Part shown: positions 24,301 through 35,225 of the stretch, piece after piece
Layout: each line of letters begins with the position of its first letter
Numbering within the stretch: position 1 is the first letter of the stretch
Assembly (NCBI GenBank): GCA_002118135.1
Contig: BDIU01000094.1
Coordinates: 6,551 to 70,550, forward strand
Direction of reading: 5' to 3'
Length of the DNA stretch: 64,000 nucleotides
From: Trebouxia sp. TZW2008
Taxonomy: Eukaryota; Chlorophyta; Trebouxiophyceae; Trebouxiales; Trebouxiaceae
Made by a program: the position numbers and the translations under genes
The notes under the pieces: generated by a model
Databases searched by the model: none
Told to the model about the DNA's origin: nothing
The model's input: only the letters and a program-made list of their open reading frames with translations

Positions 24301-26983
24301 TTTTTCCGTCTGGAATCACTTCCTGATGCTTTTTTGGACAGAACAAGCCATTTTCACTTGAAAATGACTCCCTTTTGGATGAATGCGCCTGCTCTGGAGA
24401 CATCTGGTCTGCCCCATAATACTGATTGTGCTGACTCAGCTTACCACAGGTCTGCCCCAACCACATTTTGAGTTCAGTTATAAGTTCATTTCTGGTAGAA
24501 CAAGCTTCCTAGACAACAAGAGGCCTGTAATTCCTGTGGACACATCTGGTCTGTCGGTCTTGGCTGGTGTACCAACTTCACCCGTCGTCAGAATGAGTGC
24601 GTGCGCTATGATACATTTAACAACACGTGTGCAAATGTCCCTGTAGGGGAGTTGCCATTTCCTGGGAATGAGGCGCTGCTGGATGTCAACATGGACGAGC
24701 AACAGTGCAATGACTTCACCACAAGCTTCGTGCAGCAGGCCATCAGCCCTGACCGGGTGAGCCCACAACAATCCCCCTTGCCCCCGCTCTCCCCCTCTTA
24801 TCCCCCTACCCTCCTCTTTACCCCCTGTCCCATAAAGCCCCCCCCCCCTTCCCCTCTCCCACGCTCTCCCCCGCTGTTCTGGCCCCCTGTCCCCTTCCTG
24901 CATACCAGACCCTGGGCACCTCATCTTGTGGATACTCTGCCCATGTCATTCTTGGAGTTTGATTCAAAGTTGGAAGCTACACATATACAGCGTTTGCTGA
25001 CAGTACTTTTTATGGGTGTAAGATCTGCTTTCTGAAATATGCAAGTCGTGAGTCACGATTCATTGCAGCCAAGTGGTCAGTCAGGCACTACCAGTGCTTC
25101 TTTGGCCTGTATGCATGCACTGCAGTGCATCAACACTTACATTACTCAGTGCACACTGTACAATACGCAACATACAAGCATTTGAGATGATGGAATGCTG
25201 AGATGCAGTGCAGTTGTGAAATGCGCAATGTGTTGAGCCTGACGCAACATGCAAGCATAGCAGAATGGCAGTCATTGAGAGTATAGTGATTCACTGATGC
25301 ATTGTGCTGAGATGCTATAGCATGCAGCAGGGGTCCTTGGAGGGGTTGCTGGTGGAGGGGTTGGGGTCTGAGGCGGCCCAGCTGGTGCTGTCCTTGCTGC
25401 ATCCATTACCATCACAGCGCCCTTCTGCACAAGAGGCGCTTTGCCTGCCCTTCTTCACTGCTGACGCTGCTCAAGCCCAGTCAGCAGACACTTCTAGTGC
25501 TAGCAGCAGCAGCTGTCATGGGCCAGTCGGCAACAGACCGGCTCAGCAAAGCAGCAGCAACGACCAGGATTGCTGTGACCAGGCATCACCTAGCTCTAGT
25601 GCTAGCACCAGCAGTTGTCATGGGCGGGTGGACAGCACACCTGCTGAGCGCAGCAGCAGCAGTGGCCAGCAGGAGATGGCTAGCAGGACAACACATGCTT
25701 CCTGCAGCAGTCAAACTTGCAAACACAATAGGTGCGCCAAACGCTTGTACAGTACACTCTTGATGTAGTTGCTGCATTTGTTGCTGACAAATGGTCCTTC
25801 TGTGGGACATTTTCAACCCAGAAGAACCACTGCAGTCAAAACACAGTTGACCAGTCTCTGATTGCATTATTACACAAACAGGCATGTCTTTGCAGTGAGC
25901 ATTCCTCTAAAGAATGTCGTTTCCCAAAAGGCTACTGTGGTACTGGCAGGGGCGCTAAGCAGAGGATGGTGGTGGAGGTGGATGCCAGGGCAGGGCTAGT
26001 CAGCCGCCATGACTCAGCCCTGTCCCTGGGTGCCAGGGCTGCAGCCCAAGCAGGCAGCCCCTGCTGTGATGAAGAGGCAAGGAGGGAGCTGGAGGGGCAG
26101 CAGGCCGAGGGACTTAGGGCAGGTGCCCACCAAGATGAGAGGGGCAGGGCAGAAGGGCTCCCACATGCCTGCCCTCAGCCTGAGTCTGAGTCTGAGCCTG
26201 CTGACTCTGAGCATGTGGGTGCTAGTTACCATTGTGACTGCATTACTGTCAGCCATGTTTGTCCAAGTTCAGCACACATGCTACGCAATTGTACATTGCC
26301 TGATTGCAGCGTCTTTTTCATGCCCAGCATTGCTGTGACTATTGTCAATGTTGTTGTTTTGCGACTAAGTTGTGACCTCGCTTAACGTGTCACTCATGTT
26401 GATCAGGTGGATGATGAGCAGCAGGGAAGAAGAGGCAGGGGCCAGGGTCTCAGAGGTGTATTTGGCAAGTGAGTCACCATGCCTCTCATGCAACTATGCA
26501 GTGATCAGCCTCTGCAGACAGTTCAACACTTACCATGATGCACATTTGTCAAATCTGGTTTTGCTGAGGCAATGCGCTTCATGCAAGCTTGACATGCTGC
26601 ACTGTATGATGCAGCTGAGTGATCTATGCCATGCATGTCATGCTCTTTGCCTATAAGCTTTTAGAAAGCATGTGGCTTGTGTCTGTGCTCATGAGGATGA
26701 TGTATGCATGACACTGTTTTGTCTGACTTTCAAGAATTGAGCATGAGAAGCATTTTCTGCAACGCTCAAGACGAGCCTGCCTGGCATGACAGGAGGTTGT
26801 GCTCCATACACACCTAGCAATATATACTAGAAAATGTAATGATTATCATCATGATTACTTTGCAGGGCAGCTGGGGTGGTTGGGTGGGTGAAGGATCAGG
26901 CCCTGGCGCACCCCAAGACCACCCTTACTGTGGCAACCCTAGGGAGCTTGGCCCTTGGGGCTTTGGCGCGCAGGCGCCGCTGA
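15395..26983 (+). CDS. tail-anchored kinase plus pseudokinase protein, possibly damaged
   Basis: Nineteen exons: 15395-15624, 15697-15887, 16188-16293, 17301-17439, 17799-17984, 18618-18724, 19295-19671, 20389-20599, 20930-21169, 21573-21650, 22143-22252, 23054-23162, 23574-23676, 24146-24295, 24647-24756, 25331-25731, 25950-26214, 26407-26468 and 26866-26983. Removing two extra bases near 15719 gives about 1096 residues. Kinase 1 has a glycine loop (GLGATGRVA), a lysine (DAVKF), a catalytic loop WLDAKPDNVL (W-L-D instead of H-R-D), DFG, a P-L-E triad, DVWSVG and the distal Arg (LDPLARP). A Glu-rich linker follows (exons 8-9). The second domain keeps VCGPDLLTVEEW, LYPDRLLL, GDIWSAG and PLPSQRPS but lacks HRD and DFG, so it is probably a pseudokinase. 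The C terminus is a hydrophobic segment of about 16 residues ending in RRRR, a tail anchor. Possible lesions are the frameshift in exon 2 and a defective donor after 21650. Intron 2 has a GC donor. Confidence 0.62.
16705..17300 (+). repeat. five tandem copies of the catalytic-loop exon start
   Basis: A 100-140 bp unit centred on GTGCATGGGCGTGGCCTGGC recurs near 16713, 16850, 16965, 17070 and 17175 before the functional exon at 17301. The intervening parts (TGTGACAAGTAACATG) also repeat. All are upstream, acceptor-side copies. Confidence 0.8.
17480..17560 (+). repeat. donor-side copy of the DFG exon
   Basis: Repeats the end of the exon at 17301-17439, including TGYGACTTTGGYGCCAGC (the DFG codons) and the CAGGTGCTGTCATG donor, about 115 bp downstream. 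It has no acceptor in the right phase. Confidence 0.75.
17985..18262 (+). repeat. two donor-side copies of kinase subdomain IX exon
   Basis: The end of the exon at 17799-17984 (GATGTGTGGAGTGTGGGGGC to the donor) recurs near 18055-18120 and 18180-18255 with substitutions and frame breaks, for example TTTTTGGAGTGTGGGCGCC. Confidence 0.8.
19685..20300 (+). repeat. four donor-side copies of kinase exon 7 end
   Basis: The last 110 bp of exon 7 (CAGCCTTCAGCCCATCCAAGG onward, encoding DTATSLQPIQG...AAEPVTITASGTVY) recur at about 19705, 19850, 19975 and 20215. Copies keep the donor context (ACAG-GTGACTG) but have stops or indels. Confidence 0.85.
20930..21169 (+). other. acidic linker exon of the kinase-pseudokinase gene
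   Basis: This 80-residue exon is dominated by Glu and Asp runs (EEEEEKEQES, EEEDEDSEEEEDE). With the tail of exon 8 it makes a negatively charged spacer of about 120 residues between the two kinase folds. The complementary strand gives a spurious Ser-rich frame. Confidence 0.75.
21715..22142 (+). repeat. three acceptor-side copies of a pseudokinase exon
   Basis: GTGGAGGGCATCAA...TTTCAAGCCTGCCCTGC occurs near 21720, 21858 and 22002 before the functional copy at 22143, at 140-145 bp intervals. Only the last one continues in frame to a donor (22252). Confidence 0.9.
22690..22995 (+). repeat. GGGCAGCATTCCA minisatellite in an intron
   Basis: GAGGGCAGCATTCCAtt and AGGGGTGCAT motifs recur at irregular spacing of 30-90 bp. 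No coding copy is linked to it. Confidence 0.6.
24390..24565 (+). repeat. two partial copies of the GDIWSAG exon
   Basis: GGAGACATCTGGTCTGCC at 24396 and GGACACATCTGGTCTGTC near 24538 repeat part of exon 14 (24146-24295), downstream of its donor and out of frame. Confidence 0.65.
24774..24898. repeat. C-rich polypyrimidine tract
   Basis: Runs of three to ten C separated by T and A, directly after the donor of exon 15. The G-rich complement could form quadruplex structures. A smaller C-rich tract follows the donor at 23676. Confidence 0.7.
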
Positions 26984-27410
26984 TTGCATTGTGCCCTTTC
27001 AACTTCTAAGGCCATTCCCTTGTGACAGCCCTGGGGGCTGTGGCCCTAGGGGCTCTTGCACGCAGGCGCCGCTGACATCTCATGTGTCAACGGTTATGCT
27101 TGCAGCTATTTTGCTTTGTTTCAGAAGGCCTTGTATGAAGACATGATCATTTGATTGATCAGAACCATGCGCTTTCTGTTTGTGGGGCTCTGGCACGCAG
27201 GCGCCCTGACACTTTCTGTGTCAGCCGCCACGCTTGCTGCTAATTCCGTTTATGTTTCAGCAGTTGCTGTATGGAAACGGGAACATTCAGTTGATCACAC
27301 TTGAGGCTCTGGCACGCAGGCGCTGCTGACATCTTCTGTGTCAACTGCAATGCTTGCTGCTATTTCCCTACTCAAGAAGCCGCTGTATGACCACACATGA
27401 GCAATTGGTC
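26984..27410 (+). repeat. tandem degenerate copies of the terminal kinase exon
   Basis: GGGGCTYTKGCRCGCAGGCG recurs near 27047, 27184 and 27304 after the stop codon at 26983. The units are 90-140 bp and include the following TGTGTCAACNGYNATGCTTGC block. The inverted duplicate lies at 6491-6935. Confidence 0.85.
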
Positions 27411-28750
27411 GATCAGAACCATGCTGTATTTACAGCGCTGTGTAAGGAAATGCAGAATAGCACAACTTCTTTTGCACTACGCACCATTCAGTGCAAGCCA
27501 TTGTCATCGCACAGAGCATTGAACTTACATAAACACGTTTTGAAATCAGCTACCAGATCACAAGCAGCATTCTGCTTGTGCAGCAGCAGTACTAGTGCCA
27601 TAATCACTTTGAACAGTTCTGCCAATCAGAAAGGCATTGATCTCAAAGCAACACGTCATAAATTCAGCTGCCCAATCATAAGCAGGACTCTGCTTTGGCA
27701 GCAGCGATGCTATGAGCATTGCCAACAGTTCCAACGGTCAGTATGGCGATGAAGGCTCTGGTATGCAAAGCTTGCACCTCGCATCATGTTTATAAAATTG
27801 TTCTGTGCTATAGTTCTGTATTAGTGTAGCTCAAAGTTCACACGATTGTTGCGGCAGGTTTGCTGAATGATGTGTTGCTGTCAGCTTGACAACGGACACA
27901 TGTCCTATCGTACAGCACTGCCTCGAAACTCTGAGCATCTGGATCACATTCATTTTGAAATGTGAATCGTGTACATGCAGCAAAAAACTGCCCATGGCGC
28001 TGAATTCTGCTGTGTAAGCTATTCTCATTGGCAACTGTTTAGTGTGCATAGCACACAGGTGAGATGCAGCAGCACAGTGCCATTCATTGTCAAACTTACA
28101 ATTGCGCAGGATGCCAGCCGTGCGCCATTTGAGCAGATGCCACTCAATCCAATTGCAGCTTGAAAGGTGCAAGCTGCAACGTCAGCCACCATGTCAAAGC
28201 AGGTGCAAATGAGCAGCCGGCATGCCAGGTAGCAGGTATGGGCTGTCTGATACCAGAGCGCAAAAAATTTAGTTAGCGACAAGCCAGTGCCCCGCGAGCT
28301 CGTTGTGTCTGAAAAATCATGCAACAGCCCCAGAGGTGCTTGAATTTCTGCACCTCGGTTGAATTGCTGCATGCGCTCAAGCACCAGCCAGCGCCTCTGC
28401 GCGGCATGTCGGCGGTTTTGACGTCGGGCAGGGGAGAGGTCAGGAATTGTATGTAGACGCTGCACACGCAGCAGCGGTTGAGTGCTGAAAACAAGATTTC
28501 GCGTGTAGTGATGCATGTCATGCACTGCATGATGTGCATGCTATGCTAGGGGCATAAGGTCCGGCTTTGCACGCGTCAACAGCGATCGAAGCGCATGCTG
28601 ATCTGAGATTGTGCCAAGAGACAGTAGATTTCAAGGGCCGCCTCAGCCACGTTGCCATGCTTGAGCTACCAGGAAGCCCTGTCTCGCTGGGTAACACTGA
28701 CGAGCAAACGCATGACAGACCCCGATTAACGCAAAAGCTGAGACGTTGAC
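27411..28750. other. intergenic; weak minus-strand candidate gene
   Basis: A minus-strand frame at 28525-28260 begins MHDMHHYTRNLVFSTQ and contains RRQNRRHAAQRRWLVLERMQ, a basic stretch that could be a first exon divergent from the gene at 28751. No downstream exon could be linked to it. Nothing else was recognised. Confidence 0.3.
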
Positions 28751-31682
28751 ATGACTGCAGGACACGAGCTGCTGAGTCGCATTTTCTCTATACTGCCAGC
28801 GAGGGACTTGGCACAAGCTGAGGCTACCTGTAAAGACTGGTGAGCATACACCAACTATGATTCGAGAAACCACACGCTGCAGCCCGCTTAAGAAAACATC
28901 CTGTTCTGATTGTTGACCTTTAAAAACAGGTTTCAAGTAGTTGAAAGCTATGAGCTTTGGGAAAAGCTGACAAAGCAGACCTGGGCAGAAGCAGGCCGGT
29001 TTGGAGCATCTCTACCAGCAGATCACACTGTACTCACACGGTCACAATGGAAAGCTACATACATAGATCTGCTGGTATGTGTCAATCTGCTCAACTGCAA
29101 TCTTGCTTGAGAGGCTTTAAACATGGATGCGCTGATGCTGCTGGGCCTACAGGCACTGTGGCGGATCTCGCCTGGACGGGGCCCTGTAGTGAAACACCTT
29201 TCCCACAAGCAGCCAGTCACATGCCTTGCAGCTGTTTCCAACACCTTTGCAACTGGAACGTGTGATCAGGTCAGCCGTGCGACATCACCGCCTTAGCACT
29301 ACAATATGTTCATTTGCTTCATGCTTTTTGGATGGCTTGAGACAAAGCACCGCATAAGACTGCGCAAGGTGGTTGAGTCACAACATCATCAGCCCATATC
29401 ACAGTGTCATCAGAGTCATCACCTTTTGTTGTTTGGTGCAGCCTTTCATCAGCGGGACACTCACCAATTCTGTGAGGCAGGCTTGTCAGCTGCCTTTGAT
29501 TGCTAGACCCATTCACCTGTGCTTCCAAGCCAGGAAGTTCATGAATCACATCTGACCCCCTACTGCTGACTCTAGATGCGTTGATGATTGTTTGATCAAT
29601 TGATTGAATTTTGCTTGATTGATCAGCCCATATTTGCTGCAGAGGGTTTGGCTTTGGGACAGGCACACAGGCAAATGCAAGGGCACTTTGCAAGTACCAG
29701 GAGATCCATCAGCAATACATTTGTTATCAGACAATCTCGTCATGGTTGTGAGCGGAAACACATGTTCAGTTTGGAAAGACATGAAGTACCTGAGGCAGTT
29801 CGTCTCACACGACAAGAAAGTCTTCAACGCTTCAGCAATCTCAGATAATGTGGCGTTTCTGGTGTCTGAATGTAAGCGCCCTTTCTCTGCTATTTCTGCT
29901 TCCATGCTTGAGTTTGGCAAGCTCTTGCTAGCGCATGTTTAGCAGCTTTGCTGTTGTGTGCAACAGCATATGGAGCACTAAGCATACAGGCTGGGTTGCT
30001 CAAAGACATTTGCTTAGTGACTATACATATTTAGCGACGCATTTGAGCCTCATCAGCATGCCTTCTGGACATAGAGATAGAGAGACTGCGCACTAATTGA
30101 AGTTTTGTTTGCAGTCAGCACAACAGTTGTGGTCTGGGATATGTTCAGTGGTCAGCAGACGCAAATCCTCAAAGCTCTTGACAAAGGTTGGGTCACCGCT
30201 GTGGCTGCTGGAACCATTCACAGCAAGCAGGTGGAATTTGTCTTTTGCTTCTCTAGCCGTCATGAATCAATCTTGGTTTTAGGAAAAGGGAGAAGCTTTT
30301 ACCCCTTTGGGGTCTGCTCTATGTCTGTACGTCCTGTCTTGCTGATGCGTATGCCATGCAGCAGCGCCAGGTCGTTACATCCTGCTCTGATATGATGAGA
30401 AAATACGTGTGCGTGACTTCATTTTCTTTCGTCCGAGTTGACACAATTGACTTTGAGCTCAATGTTTGCAATCCTGACGCACAAAGTTGAAGGCAACTTT
30501 GTGATGTTGATCTGTCTTGCAGGCGCTTGTCATCGGCACAAATGACGCTCAAATACTAGTCATTGACCAGACAGATGGCTGCCCCCTTGGTGATTTCTAT
30601 CAGATGCAAGTTGCTCGCAATGAGCATGTCTCCCACATCAATCTGTATGAAGATAACTGCTGCATGGTCAGTCTGGCTTGTAACTCCTCATGCCCAGGTT
30701 CTGACTACAAGGGGGGCATGCCTCACATCCTTCACTTCTGCCGAGCATATACAGGTGACTTCTTCAGACCTGAATTAAGTAAGCCCAATTCTGTAGCACT
30801 CTCCAATGCAATGCACAAGCTGCCTCATGGTGTTTCTACTGTTCAACCAATTCTGCGGCACTTTGCAATGCAATGCACAACCTTGTTCATGGAATTCTAG
30901 TGTTCAAAAAAAAAAGTTGCAGCACTTTGCAATGCAATGCACAAGCTGCTTCATGATGTTCTTCTTGTTCAAAGCCTGTTGCTTGCCCACCTAGATTACG
31001 ATGATGCAATATGCGACTGGTCTCATATGTTTCTGCACTCTGCAATGCAATGCACAAGCTGGTCCATGGTTTTGTACTGTTCAAAGTCTGTTGCTTGCTG
31101 TCTTAGATCACCATGATGCAATATGCAACAGGTTCATGATGGTCTACTATTCAGAACGTATCGCGTGCTCACTTTGATCATTGCGGTGCAGATTCATGAC
31201 GTCTCTCATGTTGCAAGTCTGCTGCCTGCTTATCTAGATCACTATGATGCAATATGCAACAGGTCTGACATGTGTTTCCCTATGCTGCAGTCAAACCATG
31301 GGAGCCAGATATTGCATTCAGTTCTGGGTTACAGAGGCAAATCATTGGAGCAACAAAGGTTGAAAGAACAAATGCTTTTGTTAATGTTCATGAGCCTGTA
31401 GTCTTTTCAGATGGCCGCAAGGCACTTCACCAATTGACATTTACGCGAATTGGATGGATAAATAACAGCCGACCCGAAATTAGACAGAAATGGACTCATG
31501 CGCTTGTGGTATCATGCAAACCAGGTCCTGCTGTATCAAACAAAAAAATCAACATGCTATCTGCTTGTGGGGTTTTGCTAATACAGTTGCAGCCCAGCAG
31601 AGTGGCAGTGTTACATTTCCCAGACACACCTGACTCTGCAGAAAAGCAAGGTGGCAATGGTAAATCTCCGATCTGCGTCTAG
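28751..31682 (+). CDS. F-box/WD-repeat protein
   Basis: Seven exons: 28751-28839, 28930-29074, 29153-29269, 29643-29871, 30115-30230, 30523-30754 and 31291-31682 (TAG). All phases match; 439 residues. It starts with an F-box (GHELLSRIFSILPARDLAQAEATCKDW), the Skp1-binding motif of SCF ubiquitin ligases. F-box proteins with WD propellers recruit substrates to the ligase. Propeller blades follow: PVTCLAAVSNTFATGTCDQ, VWLWDRHTGKCKGTL, VVVWDMFSGQQTQIL and ALVIGTNDAQILVID. The last exon is long (130 residues) and less repetitive. The start ATG is the first in frame and directly begins the F-box. Substrate unknown. No duplicated coding exon was found, but intron 6 carries a repeat array. Confidence 0.85.
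29504..29570. repeat. dispersed repeat, copy 2
   Basis: Counterpart of 1699-1760; here in intron 3 of the F-box/WD gene. Confidence 0.6.
30800..31285 (+). repeat. intronic tandem repeat around TGCAATGCAATGCACAAGCTG
   Basis: The motif CAATGCAATGCACAA recurs near 30806, 30867, 30932 and 31044. A companion motif GATGCAATATGCAACAGGTC recurs three times up to 31263. Units are 60-120 bp. No exon sequence of this gene is included. Confidence 0.8.
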
Positions 31683-32330
31683 ACAAAGTTGGGATCTGCT
31701 TGCATCAGGGCCAGTCATTTGAGCGTTTTCTGATTGCTGGTTTCAGCTTGGCTTGCAGTCATGCTTTGCCCTGCTCATTCAGTCAATGACATGCTGATTT
31801 GCATTTGCCCGTGTGAGCTCCATCTTTTGATCGAGCAGTAAGCTGTTCTCGTTCATGACAGCTTTGGGTAATATATAGTTATGCATGGCTGACTACGGAC
31901 CATTTGCTACTTCTCAGCTTCCCTAGTGTGGTCATCATTGTGTGAGCAGAGATGTCTGTCACTGTGTGTGTTACTGTGTGAGATTGCTGTAAAACGAAAT
32001 GCCAGGTCTGAACTATGTGAGGACAGCTGCGCCTTTGTGTATTGCCCTACCTGTCTAGTGCGAACAGCCGCATTTGTCTTCAGACGGTAGTTCCTGTGGC
32101 GGTATTGAGAACTCTTTGGGCGCCTATCCAAGCTATACACGATTGTCCACCGTCCGTAATGATGACTCACCTGTACATCTCCAACACGACAAAAGCTACT
32201 GGCCATTAGAGGTGCTCGGGTTCTGGAAATGTGTCCAAAAAGATCAATGCTGTGCCTGTGGTCAGTCACCTCCCGGAGTTCACGATCTTATATGCATATG
32301 TGTGCATATAAAGAGCTCCAACTTCGGGAT
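31683..32330. other. convergent intergenic region
   Basis: Holds the 3' ends of the F-box/WD gene and the URI1-like gene. A 120-codon minus-strand frame at 32269-31907 shows no family motif and is probably noncoding. Confidence 0.4.
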
Positions 32331-34973
32331 TCAGCCGGCAGATCTGGCCATCTTAAACTTTGAAACCCGTTTTGGTGTATTGCTTTGAACAGTTTGCAGT
32401 GAAGGCTTGTCTTTGTCAGACATTTGATTACTACTTTCAGTAGCTTTGCTGGTAGACGAAGCTGGAGCTGCTTTTTGCATTTCATACTGCTTGTCCAGAC
32501 CTGGTTTCTCAACTATTTTGCCCGTGAATGCTGTTTGGCCTACAGCTTTTGTCAAGTCTGCCTTGTTTTGGCTGGTGGGATTGGCTTCTGATATCTCTTT
32601 CTTCACACCTGTTGATGCAGGGGCGGGTTGGGGTCGTGAGGCACCAGCAAAGAAGCCACGCTTCAGCCCACTTGCTGCCTTACGCTGCCTAACATTCTGT
32701 GCTGGTGCTGATGTTGATGCTGGTTCTGCTCTAGGGTTTGTTGCAGATGGGTGAAGCTGTTTTTCTGTTGGCTGTGCATCAGTGTCTGCAGGGCAAAATT
32801 ATTTTTGTATATTCCATTGTGGGCTTGAGTCGTTTGCGCAGAGGCTTCATTTGCAACGTTTGCAAATGAGGTGTTGTTGTAACTGTTTGCGGTGTTGTAC
32901 ATGCTGCACCTGCTTGGGATGTTGCAGTCTGTCATTGCAATTGTGCATAACGCACTGCATGCATATCAAGCAGCTGGACAGACATGTCAAACAAGCTGTG
33001 CATTTGCTGTTAACCACATGCATGTAGAGCAGCTCATCCTGACAACATGCTAATGCTGAAGTGCAGTGCATGTTGTCAGTGCACCACTGCAGCATGCTGC
33101 AAGCATGCCATCAAGCAAACAACCACATGTGTTTGCGAGCAAACAGAAATGTACTGATTTCAGGCTAGCACAAGACCGACATGGCTGAAGACAGTTGATT
33201 GCTCCAGTCCCTAGCTGGGCCTGCCGAGCCTGTGTAGCATGCGTGCTGAATGAAATCAAGACAAATCAGAAATGTATAGTGTCTTTCAAATTGTAAGCAG
33301 GGAAGCTCCAATTGCGGCCTACCACTATTGACAGAGGCTTCCAGTATGGCACCTTATGGCGAAGACTTTTGTTCTTGCTTGTGTCTCAAACAGAAATGTA
33401 CTGTATCTTCCAAAAGCAAGTGAGTAAACTGACCTGCAGCGCCAAGAGCCTCATCTGCAGCTTCCTGTTTAGCCAGATCATCAAAGCGAGCCATCATACG
33501 CTCAAAGTCGCCATCATCTGTGGCGCATGCCTGCGTGGCAGCATTTGATGCACTGTTGCCGTCAGCAGAAATTGGCATTGTATCTAGACTAATCCCTGAC
33601 TGCTGACATAGCTGTCCATGGTGCATGTAGTCAGGTAGAAGCTGGGCAGAAGCATTGCACTGCACAACGGCATCTTGACATCAATGCACTTACAATAAAA
33701 GGATCTGTCCGGCATAAGGACATTGCAATTTGGCACTAAGCACTGCACTCTGACCAGTACAGTACATTCTGATTGCTGTGCGGCTGTTGCAGTAACGTTT
33801 CTGAGACTGCAATGTCTTTCAGCCCCCTGTCATGCAACACTTACCTGAGTGGGTGCTGAGTGAGAATGATGACTTTGCATTGCAGCACTGCCTGCTTCAA
33901 TGCTGCTGCTGCGATCAAGGATGGCCTGTCGTGCAATACTCTCCTGTGTAGGTGCTGAGCCAGAGCGTTGCCTTTGCCTCGCAGCACTGCTTGCTTCTTC
34001 AGTGCTGCTGCTGTTGTCAGGTCGAGTAGCTGCAGTCTTAGCTGCAGGCCCAAAGGATGCTGTTTGCATCTGCTGCTCGGAATGTGGCTGATGCAAGTTT
34101 GAGGACTCCTGCATCTGTTGCTTGCGATGTGACTGATGGAAGTCTGAGGATCTCTGATGTGGCTGGTGCTGGCCCTGTAGGTTGCGCGGCTGGTGCTGAG
34201 GATGTGTCAACTGCTCTTGAGGGGCTGGTCGCTGCAAGGGACCATGTATGCTTTCATCATATGGTTCCATGATGTCAAGAATCTGGTCAGGTGCTTCTGC
34301 TGGCTGCTGCAAGCTGGCATGTGATGGCTCTGCAATGTCAGCTGGCTGTGATGACGTGCTCTGTTGTGCATGGTGATGACTGTGTTGCGTCCTCCTCAGC
34401 TGATCAAGCTGTGCTTCTGCATCAAAGGCAACAAGTTTGAAACAGCTCGGTCGGTGCTGGTGCATGCCAGGACCTCCAGAGTGGATACAACATACCTGAT
34501 GCAGCAATGATGCAGACTGTGCCTGCTGACAATCAAGCAGGCAAATGACACAGGACACCAAGCAGCATAATTAGCTGACTGACAGAGTTGGCTGAAAGGC
34601 ACACCTAGTTTCGATTGCTTCCGCCTCAAAAAGTCTGTCGTCTCTTTTGCCGACTTCTCCACTGTCACACCTCCACCTGGAGAGGACTGCAACGTCGAAG
34701 CCTGCTACGAGAAGCTGGAGACAGTGCAGCTGTGGATTGCAAAACATGCAGGTTGGCAAATTTTGGAGTGTTCTGACCTACGTCGACGAGACATTCGTTT
34801 GTATGTATCAGATTGCCTGGAAAGAACGCCACGGAGCCAACAGGCACCATGACAGGATGTCTAACGCGGTCCGGCAAGGTCGCCAGCAGCTGTTGCAGCT
34901 CAAGATTGCGCTGAAGCTCCTGCTGAAGCGCATCAGGATCAGCGTGCTTGATGCTGTGATCCGCATTCTGCAT
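32331..34973 (-). CDS. URI1: URI1-like unconventional prefoldin (RPB5 interactor)
   Basis: Five exons on the minus strand: 34973-34778, 34676-34605, 34416-33845, 33599-33434 and 32785-32331 (TGA). Phases all agree; 486 residues. URI is a prefoldin-like scaffold that binds the RNA polymerase subunit RPB5 and works with the R2TP chaperone complex. Seen: an N-terminal prefoldin part (VMVPVGSVAFFPGNLIHTNE, then VEKSAKETTDFLRRKQ); the family-like block DIMEPYDESIHG; an acidic DDGDFERMMARFDDL segment; and a basic C-terminal part with GLKRGFFAGASR. The middle exon adds about 100 residues of His, Gln and Ser repeats. An in-frame upstream ATG at 35027 would add 18 residues. It shares a 252-bp divergent promoter region with the next gene. 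Confidence 0.8.
33145..33262 (-). repeat. SINE-like dispersed repeat, copy 2
   Basis: Copy of the element at 61329-61455, in the last intron of the URI1-like gene; its B box is mutated. Confidence 0.5.
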
Positions 34974-35225
34974 GGCGACTGTCTGCTTTAAGCAGAACGT
35001 CAGGAGTCTACGCCAGGTGTGGAGCATGCTGTGCGATCCCTGCTCCTGTGCATGCCAGACTCGATTGCCCTCCTTGGCGTTCTTGCTGTTGGCGCGACAA
35101 AACCTTTATGGTTTCTTGCTAATGCTACCAGCTAAGATGCAAAGGCTTTGACAGTCCTGACACTGTATGGCAGTGAAAAGCGACTGTTGAGGTCAGCGCG
35201 CTCGAACATGATCCTCTGATCAAAC
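34974..35225. promoter_or_regulatory. divergent promoter of URI1-like and MCC beta genes
   Basis: 252 bp separate the two start codons, so both promoters must overlap. No defined element was recognised. Confidence 0.4.
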
